Part shown: one piece after another, positions 12,101-23,159 of the stretch | Numbering within the stretch: position 1 is the stretch's first letter | Layout of the letters: the number at the start of each line of letters is the position of its first letter | NCBI GenBank assembly: GCA_018350325.1 | Contig: JAEVLN010000005.1 | Location: forward strand, 3,172,142-3,236,141 | Length of the DNA stretch: 64,000 bases | From: Globodera rostochiensis | Taxonomy: Eukaryota > Nematoda > Chromadorea > Rhabditida > Heteroderidae | Reading direction: 5' to 3' | Made by a program: the position numbers and the translations under genes | Notes under the pieces: generated by a model | Told to the model about the DNA's origin: nothing | The model's input: the letters and a program-made list of their open reading frames with translations, nothing else | The model's database searches: none

Positions 12101-15100
12101 AATAGCTGAGTCAGTGTTGAACTTGAGAGTGAGTCTGTGGGGAAGAGATAGTGGACTGCTGTGCAAAAAAATTCTATAGACAACAGAATTCTGAAAATTC
12201 AGACAACAGAATTCTGAAAATTCGGACAACAGAATTCTTTATACTAGCCTGCCAAAATAGCTGAGTCAGTGTTGAACTTGAGGGTCAGTCTGTGGGGAAG
12301 AGATAGTGGATTGCTGTGCAAAAAAATTCTATAGAAAACAGAATTCTGAAAATTCAGACAACAGAATTCTGAAAATTCGGACAACAGAATTCTTTATACT
12401 AGCCTGCCAAAATAGCTGAGTCAGTGTTGAACTTGAGAGTGAGTCTGTGGGGAAGAGATAGTGGACTGCTGTGCAAAAAAATTCTATAGACAACAGAATT
12501 CTGAAAATTCAGACAACAGAATTCTGAAAATTCGGACAACAGAATTCTTTATACTAGCCTGCCAAAATAGCTGAGTCAGTGTTGAACTTGAGAGTGAGTC
12601 TGTGGGGAAGAGATAGTGGACTGCTGTGCAAAAAAATTCTATAGACAACAGAATTCTGAAAATTCAGACAACAGAATTCTTTATACTAGCCTGCCAAAAT
12701 AGCTGAGTCAGTGTTGAACTTGAGGGTCAGTCTGTGGGGAAGAGATAGTGGATTGCTGTGCAAAAAAATTCCACAGACAACAGAATTCTGAAAATTCGGA
12801 CAACAGAATTCTTTATACTAGCCTGCCAAAATAGCTGAGTCAGTGTTGAACTTGAGGGTCAGTCTGTGGGGAAGAGATAGTGGACTGCTGTGCAAAAAAA
12901 TTCTATAGACAACAGAATTCTGAAAATTCGGACAACAGAATTCTTTATACTAGCCTGCCAAAATAGCTGAGTCAGTGTTGAACTTGAGAGTGAGTCTGTG
13001 GGGAAGAGATAGTGGATTGCTGTGCAAAAAAATTCTATAGACAACAGAATTCTGAAAATTCAGACAACAGAATTCTTTATACTAGCCGGCCAAAATAGCT
13101 GAGTCAGTGTTGAACTTGAGGGTCAGTCTGTGGGGAAGAGATAGTGGATTGCTGTGCAAAAAAATTCTATAGAAAACAGAATTCTGAAAATTCAGACAAC
13201 AGAATTCTGAAAATTCGGACAACAGAATTCTTTATACTAGCCTGCCAAAATAGCTGAGTCAGTGTTGAACTTGAGAGTGAGTCTGTGGGGAAGAGATAGT
13301 GGACTGCTGTGCAAAAAAATTCTATAGACAACAGAATTCTGAAAATTCAGACAACAGAATTCTTTATACTAGCCTGCCAAAATAGCTGAGTCAGTGTTGA
13401 ACTTGAGGGTCAGTCTGTGGGGAAGAGATAGTGGATTGCTGTGCAAAAAAATTCTATAGAAAACAGAATTCTGAAAATTCAGACAACAGAATTCTGAAAA
13501 TTCGGACAACAGAATTCTTTATACTAGCCTGCCAAAATAGCTGAGTCAGTGTTGAACTTGAGAGTGAGTCTGTGGGGAAGAGATAGTGGACTGCTGTGCA
13601 AAAAAATTCTATAGACAACAGAATTCTAAAAATTCAGACAACAGAATTCTTTATACTAGCCGGCCAAAATAGCTGAGTCAGTGTTGAACTTGAGGGTCAG
13701 TCTGTGGGGAAGAGATAGTGGATTGCTGTGCAAAAAAATTCTATAGAAAACAGAATTCTGAAAATTCAGACAACAGAATTCTGAAAATTCGGACAACAGA
13801 ATTCTTTATACTAGCCTGCCAAAATAGCTGAGTCAGTGTTGAACTTGAGGGTCAGTCTGTGGGGAAGAGATAGTGGATTGCTGTGCAAAAAAATTCTATA
13901 GAAAACAGAATTCTGAAAATTCAGACAACAGAATTCTGAAAATTCGGACAACAGAATTCTTTATACTAGCCTGCCAAAATAGCTGAGTCAGTGTTGAACT
14001 TGAGGGTCAGTCTGTGGGGAAGAGATAGTGGATTGCTGTGCAAAAAAATTCTATAGACAACAGAATTCTGAAAATTCGGACAACAGAATTCTTTATACTA
14101 GCCTGCCAAAATAGCTGAGTCAGTGTTGAACTTGAGGGTCAGTCTGTGGGGAAGAGATAGTGGACTGCTGTGCAAAAAAATTCTATAGACAACAGAATTC
14201 TGAAAATTCGGACAACAGAATTCTTTATACTAGCCTGCCAAAATAGCTGAGTCAGTGTTGAACTTGAGAGTGAGTCTGTGGGGAAGAGATAGTGGATTGC
14301 TGTGCAAAAAAATTCTATAGACAACAGAATTCTGAAAATTCAGACAACAGAATTCTTTATACTAGCCGGCCAAAATAGCTGAGTCAGTGTTGAACTTGAG
14401 GGTCAGTCTGTGGGGAAGAGATAGTGGATTGCTGTGCAAAAAAATTCTATAGAAAACAGAATTCTGAAAATTCAGACAACAGAATTCTGAAAATTCGGAC
14501 AACAGAATTCTTTATACTAGCCTGCCAAAATAGCTGAGTCAGTGTTGAACTTGAGGGTCAGTCTGTGGGGAAATAGTGGATTGCTGTGCAAAAAAATTCT
14601 ATAGAAAACAGAATTCTGAAAATTCAGACAACAGAATTCTGAAAATTCGGACAACAGAATTCTTTATACTAGCCGGCCAAAATAGCTGAGTCAGTGTTGA
14701 ACTTGAGAGTGAGTCTGTGGGGAAGAGATAGTGGACTGCTGTGCAAAAAAATTCTATAGACAACAGAATTCTGAAAATTCAGACAACAGAATTCTTTATA
14801 CTAGCCTGCCAAAATAGCTGAGTCAGTGTTGAACTTGAGGGTCAGTCTGTGGGGAAGAGATAGTGGATTGCTGTGCAAAAAAATTCTATAGAAAACAGAA
14901 TTCTGAAAATTCAGACAACAGAATTCTGAAAATTCGGACAACAGAATTCTTTATACTAGCCTGCCAAAATAGCTGAGTCAGTGTTGAACTTGAGGGTCAG
15001 TCTGTGGGGAAGAGATAGTGGATTGCTGTGCAAAAAAATTCTATAGAAAACAGAATTCTGAAAATTCAGACAACAGAATTCTGAAAATTCGGACAACAGA

Positions 15101-15388
15101 ATTCTTTATACTAGCCTGCCAAAATAGCTGAGTCAGTGTTGAACTTGAGAGTGAGTCTGTGGGGAAGAGATAGTGGATTGCTGTGCAAAAAAATTCTATA
15201 GAAAACAGAATTCTGAAAATTCAGACAACAGAATTCTTTATACTAGCCTGCCAAAATAGCTGAGTCAGTGTTGAACTTGAGGGTCAGTCTGTGGGGAAGA
15301 GATAGTGGATTGCTGTGCAAAAAAATTCTATAGAAAACAGAATTCTGAAAATTCAGACAACAGAATTCTGAAAATTCGGACAACAGAA
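6137..15388. repeat. Satellite array, 118/141/164-bp units built as 95 + 23n
   Basis: About 60-65 head-to-tail units. Each has a constant ~95-bp body (AGCTGAGTCAGTGTTGAAC ... GATAGTGGATTGCTGTGC, then A7) followed by one to three copies of a 23-bp module centred on the palindrome CAGAATTCTG, then TTTATACTAGCC. Measured start-to-start spacings are 141, 164, 141 and 118. Several multi-unit blocks recur in the same order with the same point variants (for example around 8470-9420, 9620-10610, 12690-13660 and 13960-14950), so there is higher-order structure. No gene lies inside; short reading frames in it are by-products of the repeat. Confidence 0.95.
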
Positions 15389-15754
15389 GATTTCGATAAT
15401 TTCGAGGTTTTTCTACCGATTTTTTTACGAAATCGAAATGAAAAAATTTCGATTTCGAAGATACTTTCGATTTCGAAAAATTTTTTCTTTCGACGCAGCC
15501 CTGCTCATTTCTGATTATGATTAGGGAAATATGCTATCCAAATATTTGCACCACTTTACGTTTATTGTTTGGTTCAGGGCTGTGTCGAAATTTCGGGTTT
15601 CGACGTTATTTTCCTTTCGGTTTCGACAAAAATGGGCTGTTTTTCGAAAATAATATCGAAAGTCGTGGTCCCGGCCTTTAAATTTTTGGCAAGGATAGCC
15701 AGTGGCCTTGCCAACTTTTTAACAAAATTTCAATCTTTTTTCATGCGCCGCCAG

Positions 15755-15828
15755 GTAAAGTGATAGCTCAGTGGTTTGTCTTTTCTATGTTGTGTTTTGG
15801 GTTCAAACCCGCTTCAGTGCTATCATTT
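15755..15828 (+). repeat. tRNA-like (Pol III promoter-like) sequence
   Basis: It has an A-box-like TAGCTCAGTGG, a B-box GGTTCAAACCC about 40 bases later, and a T-run (about 15825-15831) that could end Pol III transcription. A canonical cloverleaf does not form, because the outer ends do not pair as an acceptor stem around a normal D arm. I read it as a tRNA-derived SINE-like head, not a tRNA gene. Similar heads occur at 57258-57327 (-) and 60816-60890 (+). Confidence 0.6.
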
Positions 15829-16161
15829 TTTTAGCCCTTCTTCGGCCTTCACATTCTATCCCCCATTAACGGAACATTTTAATGATTTTTAAACTAAAAT
15901 GCGCATAAAAAATTTTTGAAATAAATAAATCACATCTTCTTGAATTTTTGCTTTCATTTTCTTAACAAATATCATTAAAATGTTCACCGAACTCCTCCAC
16001 TCTTAAAAAAAATTTTTCCTAAACTCCGAAGCAAATGCATAACTTTGCTAAAATTTTGATGAAATTTGTTAACAAAGTTAAAAATTCAAAATTTTCTCGG
16101 CGGCGCCTTTCGGCACCGCCGACCCCCCCCCCCGCCGCCTAAAAGCTTTAAACCTAATAAG

Positions 16162-16949
16162 AAGAGGCCGGACTTGAGCTTCGAGCGAGACTCGAGACGA
16201 GATTCTCGAAAAAATCTCGGATCTCGAAAAATCTCGTGAAGCTCATTTTAGTCGAGACGAGATGTCGAGACGAGATTCTCGAAAAATTTCGGATCTCGAA
16301 AAATCTCGAGCCGGAACAGTCGAGATTTTTGATGAAAATAAAATTTTTTTTCCAAAATTCTCAGAAACTCCACCAAATTTTTTACAGGTAAGAAGGGAGC
16401 ACTAGAAGCATGTCTGAGAAATAAAAGTGTTAGCCTGTGTTCCAAGGTTTTGAAAATCAAAAGAAAATTCAATTAGAGAAATTGCTAAAATTTTTGGCAT
16501 TTCGCCTCTGGGCTTGGCCCATTGTGGGGTATGAAAGAGCCGGTAAGAAAATTGTTAGAATTTTTTAAAAATTTTTTAAAGAAATTTTTAAATTGAGAAT
16601 TTTATTCACTTTTGGGAGTGAGAGAAGGTTCGGCGGTGCCGATATGCGCCGACGAGAACATTTTGAATTTTTAACTCAATTTGTTAAGAGATTTGCAGCC
16701 AAAATGGAGCATGTCCGGCGGTGCCGACAGGCGCCGCCGGGGGAATTTTTTACAAAAATTGGCAATCTTTGTTAAGAAAAGCACTGTTTTTATGAAAATT
16801 TTTGGAGTCGTGATCGAGAATCTCGAGCTTCTTTCGAGCGAGACTCGAGACGAGATTCTCGAAAAAATCTCGGATCTCGAAAAATCTCGAAAATTCAGTT
16901 TTATTCAAGACGAGATGTCGAGACGAGATCTCGTCTCGACCGGGCTCTA
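16162..16949. mobile_element. TCTCGA-rich element with near 8-bp duplication
   Basis: The left edge AAGAGGCCGGACTTGAG and right edge CGACCGGGCTCTA resemble the TAGAGACCGG termini of the elements at 34944 and 38565. Flanks CTAATAAG (16154-16161) and CAAATAAG (16950-16957) match at 7 of 8 positions. The ends are dense in GAGATTCTCGA and TCTCGAAAAATCTCG, and two GC hairpins lie between. Confidence 0.6.
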
Positions 16950-17670
16950 CAAATAAGGGCCACTGAAGCAAAAATACGACTTATCAAACAATATTTATTA
17001 AAATAAATTATTTTAATAAAATACTTTTTTTAGTCACCACATAAAAAATTTCGATTTACTTTCGATTTCGATTTTCGACTTTTTTCCTTTCGATTTTTGA
17101 TTTCTTTTTTTACTTTCGACACAGCCACACGCTTGCGCACACGTTGGTCATGATCTCGCCAGGTGATGATGATTATGCTAACGTACACGCAAAAGGAGGA
17201 GTTCTTAACGTTTGGGTCTTTGGACGAATTAAGTGGGAGTGCAACGGGACGAATGCACCATTGGTATGCATGCCAGGAATGTAAGCGATTCCGGTTTTTG
17301 GATTTTTGAACATTATTGGGGTCCGGACTTTTTGGAAAAAATCCGGAATTTTACAACAAAAAAACACAACCCAAACCGACCGGCGAAATTCCGGCGCACG
17401 AATTGTTTCACGACTGAACAATGCAAATGCCATCTATTTGAAACAGTGAAAAAAATGGTAAGAAAAGCAGACGCCATATCATCTGGGCACCGAGCCTTTA
17501 GGTCATGGAGTCATTGGGGCATCAATTTATGATTTTTTAAAATTCGAGAATTGGTTGGTTCGTGTTAGCTCCCTTTTGAAAAAAAACATTTTTCCGCAAT
17601 TGGTGCCTAATTGACTCGGGGTCCTAAAACCCAGTGTCTAAATGACCTGCTGGTAAAATCTAAACCGGGT

Positions 17671-18386
17671 ATCCCGGATCCTGGACACCCGGATACCGGT
17701 CCCGGATAATTTGCCCAAAATACCCGGATACCGATCCCGGTTCCGGATACCCGTTCTTGTCCAACCCTTGACAAATTCGAAAACAAAATGAACGAATAAA
17801 ATGCATTGATCGATAAAGAAACAAAATAAAAATGCTCAAACAAAACCATATCCCGGATCCTGGACACCCGGATACCGGTCCCGGATAATTTGCCCAAAAT
17901 ACCCGGATACCGATCCCGGTTCCGGATACCCGTTCTTGTCCAACCCTTGACAAATTCGAAAACAAAATGAACGAATAAAATGCATTGATCGATAAAGAAA
18001 CAAAATAAAAATGCTCAAACAAAACCATATCCCGGATCCTGGACACCCGGATACCGGTCCCGGATAATTTGCCCAAAATACCCGGATACCGATCCCGGTT
18101 CCGGATACCCGTTCTTGTCCAACCCTTGACAAATTCGAAAACAAAATGAACGAATAAAATGCATTGATCGATAAAGAAACAAACAAAAATGCTCAAACAA
18201 AACCATATCCCGGATCCTGGACACCCGGATACCGGTCCCGGATAATTTGCCCAAAATACCCGGATACCGATCCCGGTTCCGGATACCCGTTCTTGTCCAA
18301 CCCTTGACAAATTCGAAAACAAAATGAACGAATAAAATGCATTGATCGATAAAGAAACAAAATAAAAATGCTCAAACAAAACCATA
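17671..18386. repeat. 179-bp tandem repeat, four copies
   Basis: Units start ATCCCGGATCCTGGACACCC at 17671, 17850, 18029 and 18207, nearly identical (one unit is 1 bp shorter). Each carries CCGGATAC/CCGGTCCCGGAT palindromic phrases and an AT-rich half. The high identity implies recent amplification. Long minus-strand reading frames across it arise from the repeat and are not genes. Confidence 0.95.
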
Positions 18387-18411
18387 AGTCCCCATGTTCT
18401 TCGGGTTCTAA

Positions 18412-18705
18412 ATGCCATCGGCAATGTTGATTTGGAAACTTCGGGCCAAAATTCGCTTCAATTTTGGTGCCAGGCATGCCCAACGTAAACGCATGGAAAC
18501 AAATCGACGGCAGAACCGAACAAGCAAACCGTCAGTGCCTGCAAAACAAACAAATATTATAGCCGGTTTCCCCCTTAAAAAGTTGTGCCGTCGGTAAAAA
18601 AATTTTGGGATATTGGTTAAGAAATTTCATCAAAAGCGGTGCCGACAGAGGATTTTCAGGCAGCAATCGCTTTTCAGCGCGGATAGAGCCCCACCCTGGA
18701 AAGTG
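18412..18705 (-). pseudogene. SPRY-domain gene relic, frameshifted, central exon missing
   Basis: The 3' part matches the last SPRY exon ([10 protein letters not shown], then IADGI-like end at TAG 18411-18413) but carries extra single bases that break the frame. About 150 bp upstream is the small exon GWGSIRAEK after a TTCCAG acceptor. The ~248-bp core SPRY exon that should lie between is absent. This is a partly deleted relative of the cluster at 41601-62727. Confidence 0.75.
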
Positions 18706-18839
18706 AATAATTCAAAAAATGCATGTCATAATTTTGGAAATTTACCATATTCCACACTTGCCATAATTTTCCATATTTAGAACTTTGTGAAAATTTCTTA
18801 TTTTTCCCTAAAGACCCGGTGTTCAAAAATTCGCAGAAC

Positions 18840-19546
18840 CTTTTTAGCTTTGGTGTTCCACTGGGCCATGTCGGAATAATGGCCGAGCGACAGGCCATAG
18901 ATGTGTTCCTCTGCTGCGCGTCCGCCCAAATTCACCACAGTTGTTTCCGGTCGCTTTGCCCAATGCGTTGTCAGGACATCGCTGGTCGCTGACGCCACAC
19001 AGGTGACCTTTTGTCTTTGTTTATTTTTTCGAAAAATCAGTGATTTTACGGCATTTTTAAATTAATTAGATACGGGCGGCGCTGTCTGTGGCAGGCGCAC
19101 AAGGTATTCTTCACCGGGGCATTGTTTTGCACTTCATCTCCGCTAGTGTCGAACTCGCTGTCCTCGCGCTCATCATCTTGCCCTTCACTCAGTGCGTTGA
19201 CGCCAATGAGACTAAAAACCAGGGGCGTGTAACCAGAAAATTAGTTGCATGGGGGGGGGGGGTCAAGACAAAAAAACCTAAAGTAGCCCCGAGCTCGCAA
19301 AGTTTACTTAATTTTTTTGTTTTTGTTTCTGGATTGGTGGTGCCCAAGTGACTCGGTTCCCTACAGACCCGAAGTCCAAATGATAAAATTCTAACTCACC
19401 TTGTGGAGCAGTCGCTGGCGTTGAGTCAAAATCGCGCCTGCGACGCGATAGGCTCGCCTAATCACGCGCTCGACTCGTCGCGTCAGTTCATGACGTGTGC
19501 GTTGTCCGGGTTCCAAAGCGTGCCATTCTGCGCTAGTCCGCACATA
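18840..19546 (-). pseudogene. FtsH/M41 peptidase-like C-terminal fragment, downstream copy
   Basis: Two pieces resemble the tandem copy at 19714-20217 but lie in swapped order. A C-terminal-type exon (19400-19546; AEWHALEPGQRTRHELTRR, then VIRRAYRVAGAILTQRQ, GTGAGT donor) precedes a core exon at 18840-19007 containing LGGRAAEEHIYG and HYSDMAQWNTKAKK. In FtsH-family proteins GGRAAEE motifs precede the helical C-terminus, so this arrangement is rearranged and unlikely to give a protein. No zinc-binding HExxH helix or AAA module is present. Confidence 0.5.
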
Positions 19547-19713
19547 CTTTTAGGGAGCAATAAAATTTTTGCCCAATCCGTTTTTTTGGACGGGCGAGAT
19601 CGTTTTTTTGGGCAACTAGCTTTTTTTGGTATCGTTTTTTTGCAGATCCGCTCAGTTCGACGCGATCAGTCATAAGGCGCGGTGACTCATAACTTCGTTT
19701 GTTTAAGTACCGC

Positions 19714-20217
19714 TTAGCTCTTTTCTATTATAGAATCTAAGACATGGTTCCACTGGCCATGAAGCAGTGGCTGCCGCCGGGTCAAAATGCCGCGGGCGAC
19801 GCGAAAAGCTCGCGCGATGATGCGTTCGGCTCTTCTTGCCAACTTATTCCGTGTGCGTTGTCCGGCTGTCAATGCGCACCATTCTGCGCTCGTCTTGACA
19901 ATCTATTAGGAAGCAAAATAGAATTTTTGCCCAATCCGTTTTCTTGGGCTGGGCAAGAACGATTTTTTGGGCAATTAGGCATTTCGGAAGTTTTGGGATC
20001 GTTTTTTGCGACATTAAAATTCGCAGAACCTTTTTAGCCTTGGCCTCCCAGCTGTCCATGTCGGAGTAGTGTCCTGGCGACGCGCCGTAGACGAGCTCCT
20101 CCGCCGCGCGCCCGCCCGGCTTCACAACAATTTCGGCGCGCATTGCAGCCCTCGTTTCCGGGCGCTTTGCCCAATGCCTCGTCAAGCCGTCACTTGTTGC
20201 TGACGCCACACAGGTGA
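19714..20217 (-). pseudogene. FtsH/M41 peptidase-like C-terminal fragment, upstream copy
   Basis: Exon a (20030-20217) encodes TSDGLTRHWAKRPET, then PGGRAAEELVYG, then HYSDMDSWEAKAKK. Exon b (19714-19902) encodes AEWCALTAGQRTRNKLARR, then IIARAFRVARGILTRRQ, ending IIEKS-stop. Phases agree (1 to 0, then 0 to stop). GGRAAEELxxG followed by a helical tail is characteristic of the M41 domain of FtsH/YME1-like proteases. The AAA ATPase and HExxH parts are missing upstream, so this is a 5'-truncated fragment, though its frame is clean. The family call rests on motifs only. Confidence 0.5.
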
Positions 20218-20239
20218 CTTTTGTTTTTGTTTATAAAAC

Positions 20240-20580
20240 ACTCGACAGAGCCATTTTTTCCGATTCAACAGGCTTCAAGTTTTCGTCTCCAACGGGGGGG
20301 GGTGGGGGAAAGAAGAGCCGATTAGAAAAAAAGAGGAAAGGGCGAAAATTGATTTCTTTCTCTGCTTTTCCCTTCTCCCATAAACTCTAACGCTCAGATG
20401 ACGACGGGCGCTTACCTAAATGACGGGTACTGAAATGGCAGGCGACCCCTTACATTTATTTTCAAAGGATCGACTCGCCCTACCCCCCCCCCCCCCCCCT
20501 CCCCCTTCGTTCGTTAGAAGGGCCGTTGACCTCCCCCCCCTTCCCCTCTACTATTAAATGTATGCCTATCCAACCAAAAA
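20240..20580. other. Intergenic stretch with long homopolymer runs
   Basis: No coding signal. Runs of G (around 20293) and C (around 20483-20500 and 20532-20540) stand out. The region separates the truncated importin-alpha from the M41-like fragments. Confidence 0.5.
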
Positions 20581-20785
20581 TTAATTCATAAAACCAAGTC
20601 CAATATTACTTGGCCGACTGCAGGCAGTTGACGAAAATGGGCAGAATGCCACTGGAAATAAGGTCGTCGATGCACATGTTGAGGCCGGACGAGAACTATT
20701 TGCGAGCCTGAGTCACCGACAACATTTGCACTTCCGGGTCCGCACTTTTCGCTAGAAGCACTATTTTCTAAAAATAGTTTTAATT

Positions 20786-20936
20786 AAAGAACGAAAACTT
20801 GGCCCCAAAAATTTTTTTTGGTCATTTTTTGGGTTTTGGTTTTTTGGGTTTGCTCCAATCTGACCCAAAAATTTTTTGGTCCAATTTTTTGTACAAAAAC
20901 CCAAAAATTTCTGGGGTTTTGGGTCCTGACTCTATT
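20786..20936. mobile_element. Degenerate GGGTTTTGG element in importin-alpha intron 2
   Basis: Matches the element at 57442-57703: ACTTGG near the left edge, repeated TTTTTTGGGTTTTGG blocks, then GGGTCCTGACTCTA at the right edge. Flanking TTTTAATT and TTTTAATA agree at 7 of 8 positions. The intron it lies in separates exons 2 and 3 of the importin-alpha fragment. Confidence 0.55.
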
Positions 20937-21297
20937 TTAATAACCGAAACTTTTGCTTCCTCTTTTAAAAAACATATGCAAATTGTCGTCTAATCATTTA
21001 GCAAAATAATGCAACTAACCTCCAACTTTGATCCATCGTAGACCACCGCAACACCGCCCGCTGCATTGCTCGTCGATGTATTCTCATTAGCGCTAAGTGC
21101 GAGAACCAATTAGTAGAGATATCACATACCCTCCGCCAACAACAAAAAAATCGTTTCAAGTTTTTCTATATTTGGGGTTCAAAATCCTTTGCATTTTTGG
21201 AAATTTTCTTAAATGGAATAAAAAATAAAAACGAAAAATACACCCCAAAAAACAATTTTTTGAAAAAAATGCAATAAATCCCCAAAGTAAAATCCTA

Positions 21298-21772
21298 CGT
21301 AATGGTAAGAGAATTGGAGTCCCGAAGGAAAAAAATTAAAAATTTTTGGATGTTTAAAATTTTAAATGCATGTATTCTGGGGTAAGAATATGCATAGAAC
21401 ACGAATCCAAGCTCGTATTTTGCTAATGTCGAACACGGAACCCAAATTCGAACATTTTTCGTAAGTCAAAATACAACTCTTTTTTTTTGGGTTGACAAAT
21501 TTTTTAATATTGTACATTTCGACCACGTTAACGATTGAATTGTTTTGTTTTCTTATTGTTACAAAAGTTTCCGTGCATGATTTTAACCTTTTTGGTTCAT
21601 GCATAAATTATTTTTCACGTGTCCGAAATTTCAAAAAATATTCGAATTCGGGGTTCGACATTCGCAATATCCGAGCTCGGATGTTCCTCGCATTATTTTA
21701 CCCTAGAAAACACACTTCTTAAATTTCTAAAAAAATTTTCCGTCTGGACCCCAATTCTCTACCATTACCACC
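21298..21772. mobile_element. Inverted-repeat element in importin-alpha intron 1
   Basis: Starts near GTAATGGTAAGAGAATTGGA and ends with the inverse TCCAATTCTCTACCATTAC-like sequence. Internal inverted ATTCGAACATTTTTCG/ CGAATTCGGGGTTCG segments relate it to the family in 3377-3923. No flanking dupl. could be recognised. Confidence 0.5.
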
Positions 21773-22249
21773 AAATCCCAAAAATGTGTGCCTGGTTCTA
21801 TTGGTCCTCTAACTCACTCATTGGCCTGGATGTTGCGGCGTTTGAACATGATGTCGTCCTGCTTCTCCTTCCGAATGGACACCACCTGCTCCGTACGGTT
21901 GTTGCGCAACGCCTCCATGTCCTTTCCAATGTTTTTGAATTGCGTTTGTCGGTCAGCCATCGTTTTTGCTGTTATTAGCCAATAGATTGTTGCGTGAATG
22001 AACTCGAAAATCAAATTCTGTGGTCTCGAAAAATGGAGACGGCATACTCGTTTCCCCCACAAAACATTTTCATGCCCTCAGGGATTTTTCCCGTAAATTT
22101 ACCCCGTACAGTGCATTTAGGGGTTTTCGGATCTCCATGAAGGAGGTGTTTGATCAAGTTGGTGCAATTATCTTTTTGATCAGTCTTAAAGATATAACCA
22201 AATAAGCCTTCAATTTGTCAAAGTAAATGTTAAAAATCGAATTTTAAAA

Positions 22250-22890
22250 TTGTAGGCGAAATGTTGCCTTTTGGCTTTGTAGGCGAAATGTTTCATAGGC
22301 GAAATGTACAGCAGCGGTATTTTTGCTTAGTGGGCGACATGTCGTATTTTGGCTTAGTGGGCAAAATGTCGGTTGGCGAAATGTCGGTAGGCGAAATGTC
22401 GCGTGGGCGAAATGTCATCCTGCCGGAAGTTACAAGCAAATAAAGTCGGCTAAAAACCATTTGAATAAAATTGTTCGAATCCGGGTCCGGAATTGATCCA
22501 ATTGGAGATCAGATTCGGATTCTGCGCCCCTGAATACCACTAAAAAACCTTTTTAGAGACTTTGAAAAAATTTTGGTTTTTTTTAAAAAAAAGCATAGAT
22601 TAGATGATGTCATATGATAAATCTGATTCGTTATCAGTGATCTCAATAACCCGAATTCATTAAAGAATTGCATAAAATCTTCAAATTACCATTTTTCGCT
22701 GAATTGATTCGTCAGTTCCCTAGAAAGGTAATACAATAGTTCTATGGGTTGCATACTACAGCTGGGATGCCAGCCCAAATTGTCAATCGGGCATTTCGCC
22801 CATTGGACATTTCGCCCGGCAACGAAAAAACGGACGTTTCGCCCGGTAGTGAAAAATCGGACGTTTCACCCATAAATTTCGCCCGCATTT
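22250..22890. mobile_element. GGCGAAATGTC phrase-repeat element
   Basis: The left part repeats (G)GGCGAAATGT about nine times (22250-22420). The right part (22790-22890) carries the inverse, GACATTTCGCCC, several times. The middle contains a TTCGAATCCGGGTCCGG palindromic fragment. The phrase structure resembles the GAAATGTC-ended element at 24412-24955. Confidence 0.5.
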
Positions 22891-22920
22891 AATAAAATTC
22901 TTGTAAAGCCAAAAAATACA

Positions 22921-23036
22921 ATGCCAACATTCATCTTGAAAGAATATGACTCTTCGCATCGGACGTTGCGTACAGAAGTTCGAAAAAACACTGAAGATGA
23001 GGTGTTCAAAGCGGGAAAGTTCGTCCCACAAACGGA
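22921..23036 (+). other. Possible orphan first exon
   Basis: ATG at 22921 opens 39 codons with ordinary codon use (MPTFILKEYDSSHRTLRT, ending KFVPQTE), followed at once by a GTGAGG donor-like site. No partner exon was found downstream, where the sequence turns into SPRY-gene 3'-flank repeat and ATATGGACATAAA repeats. Function unknown; it may be spurious. Confidence 0.25.
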
Positions 23037-23159
23037 GGTGAGGGCCAACGGCTGTAGAAGGGGGGGGGGGGGACTGACCGCCCCGAGCTCCCGCATTGTC
23101 CGCCCTTTAAGTCGAGAGTCAAAACCTTATTTTTCGACTCAACCCCCGCGATATTTCTT

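Larger units (their letters stand above)
15573..17127. mobile_element. Composite element with CAGGGCTGTGTCG start and CGACACAGCC end
   Basis: The left edge CAGGGCTGTGTCGAAA has an inverse near 17112-17124 (TTTCGACACAGCC). A similar right end (TTTCGACGCAGCCCTG, 15488-15503) belongs to a neighbouring copy that abuts the satellite. Inside are a tRNA-like sequence, three GC hairpins and a nested TCTCG-rich element (16162-16949). I found no exact flanking duplication. Confidence 0.5.
20610..21960 (-). pseudogene. Importin-alpha, 5' part only, with in-frame stop
   Basis: Exon 1 (21818-21960) starts MADRQTQFKNIGKDMEA and holds the basic importin-beta-binding segment (VSIRKEKQDD, FKRRNI). Exon 2 (21020-21092) is a Ser/Asn-rich linker ending DGSKLE. 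Exon 3 (20610-20767) is the first ARM repeat (LLAKSADPEVQMLSVTQARK, then DDLISSGILPIF). All phases agree (2, 0, 2). A TAG at 20696-20698 interrupts exon 3 after QARK, where the family reads on. No later ARM repeats follow on this strand before the M41-like fragments. Importin-alpha carries NLS cargo to importin-beta; this copy could make only a short IBB peptide. Confidence 0.8.

Noticed and set aside
8642..14324. Four identical 61-codon frames and direct repeats with regular spacing, CRISPR-like at first sight
   Set aside because: They are satellite units with no unique spacers; eukaryotic context, no cas genes.
17660..18424. 254-codon minus-strand open frame
   Set aside because: It runs across the 179-bp tandem repeat and shifts frame from unit to unit; it is a by-product of the repeat.
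19088..19351. 87-codon + strand frame with a hydrophobic stretch
   Set aside because: Antisense to a minus-strand region within the M41-like fragments; no start context or partner exon.
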